From: an uncultured bacterium | GTDB lineage: Bacteria; Bacillota; Clostridia; Christensenellales; Borkfalkiaceae | Length of the DNA stretch: 11,812 nt | NCBI GenBank assembly: GCA_934871445.1 | Contig: CAKXBD010000059.1 | Span: 1-11,812, forward strand | Direction: 5' to 3' | In this document: positions 5,543-10,811 of the stretch, one piece after another | How positions within the stretch are numbered: position 1 is the stretch's first letter | How the letters are laid out: each line of letters begins with the position of its first letter | Notes under the pieces: generated by a model | The model's database searches: none | What the model was told of the DNA's origin: nothing | What the model saw: the letters and a program-made list of their open reading frames with translations, nothing else | Translations under genes and position numbers: made by a program

Positions 5543-6397
5543 ATGGAAAACACAGAACCTTTGGCAGAGGAACAGCCCTTTGCGGAGCTTTCTCCCGCGC
5601 CTTTTTCGGGCGAAGTTGGGAAAGAGGACGTACTGATTGCTGCGAACCTCAAAAAGACGTTTCGTCTTTCGGCAAAACAGCGGAAGATAGAAAAGACGCC
5701 GCTCAGAGAAAAGATTGCGGTGAACGGCATTTCCTTCAAAGCGAAGCGCGGAGAGATCTACGGGCTTTTGGGACCCAACGGCGCGGGTAAAACCACGACG
5801 CTGAGAATGTTAGCGACGCTGATTCGTCCCGACGAAGGCGACGCACTCATCAACGGATATAGCATCGTGAAACAGCCCGACAAGGTGCGTTCGCAAATCG
5901 GATTTTTGACAAGCGAACTCAAACTCGACGATTTCTTTACGCCGAGCTACATTTTCGACTTTTTCAGCGAATTGCAAAATATCCCCACACAGGTACGCGA
6001 CGAACGAAAAAAGACACTGTTCGGACGCTTCGGAATAGACAAATTTGCGGAGACGAAAATTGCGGATCTGTCCACGGGTATGAAGCAAAAGACCTCTATC
6101 GCGGTCTCCCTCGTGCACGATCCCGAATTCATTATATTCGACGAGCCGACCAACGGCTTGGACGTACTGACGGCGAAGGCGGTCACCGACTTTTTGGTAG
6201 AGCTCAAAAACCGCGGAAAGAGTATTCTGCTTTCCACGCACATATTCAGTCTCGTGGAGAAAATCTGCGACCGCGTGGGCATTATCATCGACGGTAAAAT
6301 GACGATGGAGGACACCGTGGCGAACCTGACGAAGGAGAGGAACTTGGAGGACGTATTCTTCGACATTTACTCGGCAGCGAAAGGAGGCAGGGAATGA
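5543..6397 (+). CDS. natA: ABC transporter ATP-binding protein, NatA-like
   Basis: This is the cytoplasmic ATPase that powers the permease encoded next. Of 284 residues the ATPase core is complete: Walker A GPNGAGKTT (77-85), signature LSTGMKQK (176-183), Walker B FIIFDEPTNGLD (196-207) and switch His in STH (231-233). The Q-loop position lacks an obvious Gln (IGFLTSELKLDD), as in other NatA-type exporters. An acidic N-terminal extension of about 30 residues precedes the domain. It starts at ATG 5543 behind AAGGAG, nine bases after the sdpI-like stop, and overlaps the permease start by four bases. NatAB in Bacillus subtilis exports sodium; related pairs export peptides or antimicrobials, so the substrate here is open. 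Confidence 0.88.
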   Translation: MENTEPLAEEQPFAELSPAPFSGEVGKEDVLIAANLKKTFRLSAKQRKIEKTPLREKIAVNGISFKAKRGEIYGLLGPNGAGKTTTLRMLATLIRPDEGDALINGYSIVKQPDKVRSQIGFLTSELKLDDFFTPSYIFDFFSELQNIPTQVRDERKKTLFGRFGIDKFAETKIADLSTGMKQKTSIAVSLVHDPEFIIFDEPTNGLDVLTAKAVTDFLVELKNRGKSILLSTHIFSLVEKICDRVGIIIDGKMTMEDTVANLTKERNLEDVFFDIYSAAKGGRE

Positions 6398-7566
6398 AAA
6401 ATATCTGGACAATCATGAAAAAGGAATTTTCCCGCTTTTTCAAGGATAGGAGGCTCGTGCTGGCGCTGATACTGCCGGGGGTGCTCATCTATGTCATTTA
6501 TTCCTTTTTGGGGAACGGAATATTCTCACAAATCGGCGGAACGGACGAAAACTACGTGTATCAGGTGCATACGGTAAACATGCCCGATTCTTTCAAAACC
6601 CCCTTTGAGAAGCTGGAAAACGTCAATTTGATAGAGACTTCAAAAGAGGATTTGGAGAGCGTAAAAGCGCAGGTGCAGGATCAGAAAACCGATCTCGTCG
6701 CGGTATTCCCGGAGGATTTCGAAGAGAAATACAATGCGGTAAAAAACGGAACCTCGGACGAAATCCCCCAATATGAGCTGTATTATAACAGCGTGCGTTC
6801 GGAATCCTCGTCAGCGTTTCAGTTGTTTTCCGCGGCTCTTGAACTCTTCCAGCAGCCCTCGGAAGGGTGGTTCCAGCTCGGCAACCCCTTGAACGGAGAC
6901 CTCGCGACGGATAAGGACGTCACGGGAATGATGTTCTCTATGATCGGCCCCATGCTCGTGCTCGTGTTCCTGTTCTCGGGCTGCATGGCAGTCGCGCCGG
7001 AATCGATTGCGGGCGAAAAGGAACGGGGCACATTTGCAACCATGCTCGTGACGCCCGTTAAGCGCAGCCATATCGCCATCGGAAAAATCATCGCTTTGAG
7101 TACTTTGTCTCTCATCAGCGGAATATGCAGCTTTTTGGGAATCATTCTTTCCCTGCCAAAGCTCATGGGCAGCAGCGACATAAGCGCAACAGTCTATACC
7201 GCAAGCGATTATATCATGCTCCTCGGAATCGTCCTGTCGTCGGTGCTCGTCATCGTTGCACTGATTTCGCTCATCTCCGCATTCGCGAAGAGCGTGAAGG
7301 AAGCGACCAACATGATTGGCCCCCTGATGATTCTGGTCGTGCTTCTGGGCGTCAGCACGATGTTCACTTCGGGCGCGGCAGGCGCGTTCTTCTGGTATCT
7401 CATTCCCCTCTATAACAGCGCCCGCGCTATGAGCGGTATCTTCTCGTTCGCCGCGTCGCCGCTCAACGTAATCATCACCATCGCATCCAATCTTGTCGTG
7501 GCGCTGCTGCTCGCGTTCGCACTCGCAAAGATGTTCGACAACGAAAAAATCATGTTCAATAAATAA
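6394..7566 (+). CDS. natB: ABC-2 type transporter permease, NatB-like
   Basis: This is the membrane partner of the preceding ATPase. The 390 residues show the ABC-2/NatB layout: a basic start (MKNIWTIMKKEFSRFFKDRR), a first membrane segment at about 21-40, a large outside domain at about 41-178, and then five or six further segments (about 178-200, 228-253, 272-297, 306-326 and 358-378, with a weaker one near 330-347). The conserved cytoplasmic stretch ESIAGEKERGTFATMLVTPV lies at 203-222. The start overlaps the ATPase stop as ATGA, so the two are translationally coupled. It is the last gene of the arsR operon. Its role is probably export of a toxic compound or ion; substrate specificity cannot be read from the sequence. 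Confidence 0.88.
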   Translation: MKNIWTIMKKEFSRFFKDRRLVLALILPGVLIYVIYSFLGNGIFSQIGGTDENYVYQVHTVNMPDSFKTPFEKLENVNLIETSKEDLESVKAQVQDQKTDLVAVFPEDFEEKYNAVKNGTSDEIPQYELYYNSVRSESSSAFQLFSAALELFQQPSEGWFQLGNPLNGDLATDKDVTGMMFSMIGPMLVLVFLFSGCMAVAPESIAGEKERGTFATMLVTPVKRSHIAIGKIIALSTLSLISGICSFLGIILSLPKLMGSSDISATVYTASDYIMLLGIVLSSVLVIVALISLISAFAKSVKEATNMIGPLMILVVLLGVSTMFTSGAAGAFFWYLIPLYNSARAMSGIFSFAASPLNVIITIASNLVVALLLAFALAKMFDNEKIMFNK

Positions 7567-7596
7567 TCGTGTAATAACGGCAACGCATTTAATAAG

Positions 7597-7765
7597 CAGC
7601 CGCGGCGTCTCACTCCCTGCCGACCATGCGGTTCAATAGACAGCCACAGCGCCTCACTCCCTGCCGCCCTTTCAACGGACGGCTGCGGCTTCTCACTTCC
7701 CGCCAATCATGTGGTTCAACGGACGGCCGCGACATGTCACTTCCCGCCAATTATGATTCAACGGA
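7597..7765. repeat. Four degenerate tandem repeats of 39-44 bp
   Basis: Units lie at 7597-7640, 7641-7679, 7680-7723 and 7724-7765. Each runs from a CRGCCGCGG-like start through TCACTYCCYGCC to GGTTCAAYGGA or a close variant. A fifth start (TAGCCGCGG) merges into the hairpin at 7769. Divergence between units is considerable, suggesting an old array. Confidence 0.8.
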
Positions 7766-7768
7766 TAG

Positions 7769-7791
7769 CCGCGGTTTATTAATAACCGCGG
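7769..7791. other. Short perfect inverted repeat at the end of the repeat array
   Basis: CCGCGGTT (7769-7776) pairs with AACCGCGG (7784-7791) around a 7-base AT-rich loop. No T tract follows, so it is not a terminator by itself. Confidence 0.6.
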
Positions 7792-7801
7792 CACACCCGT
7801 T

Positions 7802-7852
7802 AAAAGGGCGGCAACAGATTAAGGGGTACGTTTTTTCAAGTGCCCTTTTTTT
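7802..7852 (+). terminator. Terminator of the arsR-natB operon
   Basis: GCCCTTTTTTT (7842-7852) forms the 3' arm and U tract. It can pair with AAAAGGGC (7802-7809, eight perfect pairs, long loop) or with AAGGGGTAC (7821-7829, shorter loop, one bulge and a G-U pair). Either fold ends in seven U. Confidence 0.6.
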
Positions 7853-7853
7853 G

Positions 7854-7882
7854 TTTACTTTTTCGGGAATTTCCTGTATAAT
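7854..7882 (+). promoter_or_regulatory. Promoter immediately upstream of the small conserved gene
   Basis: TTTACT (7854-7859), a 17-bp spacer, and a consensus -10 TATAAT (7877-7882). The predicted start point coincides with the ATG at 7889, and no Shine-Dalgarno separates them. Confidence 0.65.
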
Positions 7883-7888
7883 AGAAAT

Positions 7889-8146
7889 ATGAAGATTTGG
7901 GCAAAACTCATTACCGCAGGAAAAATCCGAAAACAATTCGTCTATGAGAAAGAGGAGCGCCTCACGTATTCCCGCTTTTTCGACTATCTCGCGGACATTT
8001 GCCACGAGCTGGATATCCCCACGCCCGTGTTGTTAAAGACGCATATTTTCAACTTTGCGAAATTCAACCACGTCAAGTTCACTTCCCGCGATTTCATAGA
8101 GGAATTCGATTACGACCAGCTATTTCTCGAAAACATAATTTTATAA
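7889..8146 (+). CDS. Small conserved protein of unknown function
   Basis: An 85-residue soluble protein, MKIWAKLITAGKIRKQFVYE at the start and IEEFDYDQLFLENIIL at the end. I recall similar short proteins in Clostridia, with the same MK(I/L)WAK start, a central C-x5-LDIP-PVLLKTHIF-like stretch and a ...DFIEE.DFD... end, but no function is known to me. It has no signal peptide, membrane segment or metal motif. It starts six bases after a consensus -10 box without a ribosome site, which suggests a leaderless mRNA. It is followed 31 bases later by an Lrp/AsnC regulator and an aminotransferase, so it probably belongs to that operon. Confidence 0.7.
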   Translation: MKIWAKLITAGKIRKQFVYEKEERLTYSRFFDYLADICHELDIPTPVLLKTHIFNFAKFNHVKFTSRDFIEEFDYDQLFLENIIL

Positions 8147-8158
8147 GCAATACTTATA
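8142..8158. promoter_or_regulatory. Small AT-rich dyad between the conserved gene and lrp
   Basis: TATAAG (8142-8147) and CTTATA (8153-8158) flank CAATA. It overlaps the upstream stop codon and lies 19 bases before the lrp start. It could be an operator for the Lrp-type regulator or a chance AT-rich dyad. Confidence 0.25.
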
Positions 8159-8177
8159 TATTGAGGAGGAAACTTTT

Positions 8178-8666
8178 ATGACGGAACTCGAAAAATCCGT
8201 TCTCTCCATTCTTTCGGCCGATGCGCGGCTGACGCCCGAAGCAATCGCTTCCATGTTGCATGAGGAGCCGGAAAAAATCTCTTCTCTCATACGTTCTTTG
8301 GAAGAGCGGGGCTATATCGTCAAATATATGACGATCGTCCACACGGACGAACAGGACGAAAGGCGGGTAGAGGCGCTCATAGAGGTCAAAGTCGCCCCGA
8401 AAAAGGGCGAAGGCTTCGACGGAATTGCCCGACGCATCGCGGAATATTCCGAGGTCAAGGGCGTATATCTCATGAGCGGCGGTTATGATCTGGCGGTATT
8501 TGTAGAGGGAGCGTCGCTCAGAAAGGTCGCGCGGTTCGTGTCGGAGTGTATTTCGACGTTTGAAGGGGTGCTGAGTACGGCGACCCACTTTATTTTGAAA
8601 AAGTATAAAATAGAAGGAGTTCTTACGGAACGTCTCCACGACAAAAGACTTTCCGTACATGCGTAA
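8178..8666 (+). CDS. Lrp/AsnC-family transcriptional regulator
   Basis: A 162-residue DNA-binding regulator of amino-acid metabolism. The N-terminal winged helix-turn-helix covers about 1-50 (LEKSVLSILSADARLTPEAI, then IRSLEERGYIVKY). The C-terminal ligand-binding RAM domain spans about 64-145, with VEALIEVKVAPKKGEGFDGI and VKGVYLMSGGYDLAVFVEG; the GxxDl-type turn typical of the family is visible as GGYDLAV. Family members form octamers that sense amino acids. Ribosome site GAGGAGG lies upstream of ATG 8178. The stop overlaps the first possible start of the aminotransferase gene, so the regulator probably controls its own operon and senses a substrate or product of that enzyme. Confidence 0.88.
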   Translation: MTELEKSVLSILSADARLTPEAIASMLHEEPEKISSLIRSLEERGYIVKYMTIVHTDEQDERRVEALIEVKVAPKKGEGFDGIARRIAEYSEVKGVYLMSGGYDLAVFVEGASLRKVARFVSECISTFEGVLSTATHFILKKYKIEGVLTERLHDKRLSVHA

Positions 8667-8676
8667 ATATAATTAT

Positions 8677-9846
8677 ATGCGCAATTTTGTAAACCAAAAA
8701 ACCAGAATTTTACAGCCGAGCGGAATCCGGAAATTTTTCGATATCGTGCGCGAAACGGAAGGGGCAATTTCCCTCGGTGTAGGCGAACCGGATTTTGTCA
8801 CGCCGTGGCCGGTGCGTTCGGCGGCGATTTCCTCCATACAGAAGGGTTACACGCAATACACGGCAAACCGCGGCATGGCGCCCCTTTTGGAGTTGATTTC
8901 GCGCTATCTTGAAACCCGTTTTTCGCTCACCTATGATCCAAAGCATATTCTCGTGACGGTAGGCGCCAGCGAGGCGATCGACCTCGTTTTGAGAGCGTGT
9001 ACGGAGCCGGGCGACGAGATACTCATTCCCGACCCCGCCTACGTATCCTATGCGCCGTGCGCGCTGCTTTCGGACGGGGTGCCCGTCGCGGTGGAATGTA
9101 GGGAGGAGAACGGATTTCTGCCGACGAAAGAAGCCTTGGAAACGGCGATTACGCCCCGTTCCAAGATCCTCATTCTCACCTATCCGAATAATCCGACGGG
9201 CGCGATCGCGGACAGAGCGGCGCTCGAAAAAATCGCGGCCGTCGTCGAAAAGCACGATCTTCTCGTCGTGTCGGACGAAATTTATGCGGAGCTGACCTAC
9301 GGACAAAAGCACGTTTCCTTTGCGTCCTTGCCCGGAATGAAGGAGCGCACGGTATACGTGGGCGGATTTTCCAAAGCGTTCGCAATGACGGGCTGGCGAC
9401 TCGGATACGTTTGCGCGCCCGCGGACATCGATCTCGCCGTATTCAAGATTCATCAATACACTGTACTTTGCGCGCCCATCACGGCGCAGTATGCGGCGAT
9501 AGAAGCGTTAAAGGACGGCTTTTCCGACGACTTTGCGGCGGTGGAGGAAATGCGGGACTCATACGACCGCAGGCGTCGCTTTGTATTGGAGGCGCTCCGC
9601 GGAGCGGGTCTGACCTGTTTTCCCCCGCACGGCGCGTTTTATGCGTTCCCCTCGGTCAAGGAATCCTCTCTTTCGGGCGAGGAGTTTGCAAACAGACTTT
9701 TGAAGGAACAAAAGGTCGCCGTCGTGCCGGGAAACGCATTCGGAAAATTCGGGGAAAACTGTGTGCGGATTTCCTACGCAACGGGAACGGGAGCACTTTT
9801 GGAGGCCTTCCGCCGCATTTCCAAATTTATGAAGCAATTCAAATAA
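8677..9846 (+). CDS. PLP-dependent aminotransferase, class I/II
   Basis: It transfers amino groups between an amino acid and a 2-oxo acid using pyridoxal phosphate. Counting from ATG 8677 (389 aa), the fold-type I landmarks are SLGVGEPDF (32-40), YPNNPTG (169-175), SDEIY (199-203), the Schiff-base Lys in GGFSKAFAMTGWRLGY (K233) and the carboxylate-binding Arg in NCVRISYA (R364). I chose 8677 because relatives start near MRxFVxxK and go into PSGIRKFFD. An upstream ATG at 8659 overlaps the lrp stop and would add six residues; neither start has a clear ribosome site, so translation is probably coupled to lrp. This lrp-plus-aminotransferase pair is common in Firmicutes; the substrate (aspartate, alanine, aromatic or other) cannot be decided from sequence. 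Confidence 0.88.
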   Translation: MRNFVNQKTRILQPSGIRKFFDIVRETEGAISLGVGEPDFVTPWPVRSAAISSIQKGYTQYTANRGMAPLLELISRYLETRFSLTYDPKHILVTVGASEAIDLVLRACTEPGDEILIPDPAYVSYAPCALLSDGVPVAVECREENGFLPTKEALETAITPRSKILILTYPNNPTGAIADRAALEKIAAVVEKHDLLVVSDEIYAELTYGQKHVSFASLPGMKERTVYVGGFSKAFAMTGWRLGYVCAPADIDLAVFKIHQYTVLCAPITAQYAAIEALKDGFSDDFAAVEEMRDSYDRRRRFVLEALRGAGLTCFPPHGAFYAFPSVKESSLSGEEFANRLLKEQKVAVVPGNAFGKFGENCVRISYATGTGALLEAFRRISKFMKQFK

Positions 9847-9873
9847 TTATCGCCTTACCCTGTTATTTTTTGA

Positions 9874-9902
9874 TTGACAAAGGGCGATAAATAGGGTATA
9901 AT
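9874..9902 (+). promoter_or_regulatory. Consensus sigma-A promoter of greA
   Basis: Perfect -35 TTGACA (9874-9879), ideal 17-bp spacer and perfect -10 TATAAT (9897-9902). Start expected near A9909, giving a leader of about 145 nt. A dyad, TTATCGCC (9847-9854) with GGCGATAA (9883-9890), overlaps the spacer and may be an operator or the aminotransferase 3' hairpin. Confidence 0.9.
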
Positions 9903-9923
9903 AAAAACATTGAAATACTTTGG

Positions 9924-9958
9924 CCGTGGCTTTGAAACGAAGTCACGGTTGTATTTTT
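9924..9958 (+). terminator. First hairpin plus U-rich run in the greA leader
   Basis: CCGTGGCTT (9924-9932) pairs with AAGTCACGG (9940-9948), nine pairs including one G-U, loop of seven. It is followed by TTGTATTTTT. It lies about 15 nt after the predicted start point. Confidence 0.45.
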
Positions 9959-9960
9959 AA

Positions 9961-9984
9961 CGTTCCCGAAGAGAACGCTTTTTT
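9961..9984 (+). terminator. Second hairpin plus U tract in the greA leader
   Basis: CGTTC (9961-9965) pairs with GAACG (9973-9977), followed by C and six T (9979-9984). The stem is short, but the U tract is canonical. Together with the preceding hairpin it would let most transcripts end after about 75 nt. Confidence 0.45.
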
Positions 9985-10053
9985 GCATGTATTTTTGCGA
10001 AAAACGGGCGAATCGGGCACGGACAGTAAGCACCATAATACGGAGGTTTTTTT

Positions 10054-10521
10054 ATGGCTGACCAATTTTTTATGACACAAAAGGGATATGACGAGGCGGT
10101 GGAGCGGCTTAAATATTTGCAGACCACAAAACGTCAGGAGATCATCGAACGCATCTCAGAAGCGAGAAGCCACGGCGACCTTTCCGAGAATGCGGAATAC
10201 GACGCGGCCCGCAACGAGCAATCCGCCAACGAAGGCGAGATCGTAGAGCTCGACTACAAAATCAAAAACGCGCAGATTATCGAAGAGAACGACGACACGT
10301 CCTTCGTGCATATCGGTTCCACCGTCAAGGTATACGACGAAGAACTCGAAGAGTACGAAACCTACGAACTGACGGGCACTACGGAATCGGATGCGATGAA
10401 CAACAAAATTTCCAACGAATCCCCCGTGGGCGCGGCGCTCTTGAAGCATAAGGTCGGAGAAGAAGTTCTCATCAACGCTCCCGACGGAGCCTATAAGCTG
10501 AAAATCGTCGAAATCAGCTGA
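10054..10521 (+). CDS. greA: Transcription elongation factor GreA
   Basis: GreA rescues backtracked RNA polymerase by stimulating cleavage of the nascent RNA 3' end. The 155 residues match the normal family length. The N-terminal antiparallel coiled coil (about 8-75) carries the catalytic tip GDLSENAEYDAA (41-52), with the acidic D42 and E45 that coordinate the second Mg ion. The C-terminal FKBP-like domain (about 80-155) contains the SPVGAALLKHKVGEEV signature. Ribosome site CGGAGG lies seven bases before ATG 10054. It has its own consensus promoter and a structured leader; lysS follows after a repeat-filled gap. Confidence 0.96.
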   Translation: MADQFFMTQKGYDEAVERLKYLQTTKRQEIIERISEARSHGDLSENAEYDAARNEQSANEGEIVELDYKIKNAQIIEENDDTSFVHIGSTVKVYDEELEEYETYELTGTTESDAMNNKISNESPVGAALLKHKVGEEVLINAPDGAYKLKIVEIS

Positions 10522-10542
10522 TTTTCGGACCAAATTCGGCAC

Positions 10543-10584
10543 GGAAAGCACGGCGGGCGGCAAACCGCCCTTTCCGCGCTTTCC
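10543..10584 (+). terminator. Long imperfect hairpin after greA
   Basis: Outer GGAAAGC (10543-10549) pairs with GCTTTCC (10578-10584), a CGG/CCG step follows, and an inner GGGCGG-CAAA-CCGCCC completes the stem. It lies 21 bases past the greA stop. No clean T tract follows, so termination may be partial and allow read-through to lysS. Confidence 0.5.
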
Positions 10585-10608
10585 CCTTCCGAGTTTCGCC
10601 GTTATTTT

Positions 10609-10739
10609 GGTTAACCGACATTCTCGTTAACTGACATTCTCGTTAACCGACGTTCTTATTTAACCGACGTTCTTATTTAATCGACGCTCTCGTTAACCGA
10701 CGTTCTCGTTAACCGACGTTCTCGTTAACCGACGTCCCC
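10609..10739. repeat. 16-17-bp tandem repeat array, eight copies
   Basis: Unit consensus CGTTAACCGACGTTCT. Copies begin at 10609, 10625, 10641, 10657, 10674, 10691, 10707 and 10723; the fourth and fifth are 17 bp and carry TATTTAA in place of CGTTAA. Most units contain the palindrome GTTAAC, giving a regular spacing of about 1.5 helical turns. The array fills most of the greA-lysS gap. Confidence 0.92.
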
Positions 10740-10754
10740 ATTCACTTGTTAACT

Positions 10755-10771
10755 CGGCGGTTTCGTCGCCG
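10755..10771 (+). other. Small hairpin upstream of lysS
   Basis: CGGCG (10755-10759) pairs with CGCCG (10767-10771), followed by a pyrimidine run with four T. It could be a weak terminator for greA or a leader hairpin of lysS. I see no good promoter and no T-box (no AGGGTGGNACCGCG-type element) before lysS. Confidence 0.3.
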
Positions 10772-10811
10772 TTCCCTTTTCCCGTAAAGACATACTAAGA
10801 GAGGATCATCT

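Larger units (their letters stand above)
7567..7888 (+). other. Intergenic region after natB
   Basis: About 320 bp with no gene. In order it holds a degenerate tandem repeat array (7597-7765), a perfect short hairpin (7769-7791), a terminator (7802-7852) and the promoter of the next operon (7854-7882). Open frames crossing it lack ribosome sites. Confidence 0.75.

Noticed and set aside
7626..7892. A frame of 88 codons through the natB downstream repeats
   Set aside because: It is driven by the repeats, has no ribosome site, and crosses a terminator and a promoter.
8710..9456. A 248-codon minus-strand frame antisense to the aminotransferase
   Set aside because: It is Arg/Gly-rich shadow coding with no ribosome site; the plus-strand aminotransferase shows all family motifs.
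10609..10739. CRISPR array or replication-origin iterons
   Set aside because: Units are 16-17 bp with no spacers. No replication initiator gene, DnaA boxes or AT-rich unwinding region lies nearby; the neighbours are housekeeping genes.
10522..10811. T-box riboswitch controlling lysS
   Set aside because: No AGGGTGGNACCGCG-like box or specifier stem can be seen; the space is a hairpin plus tandem repeats.
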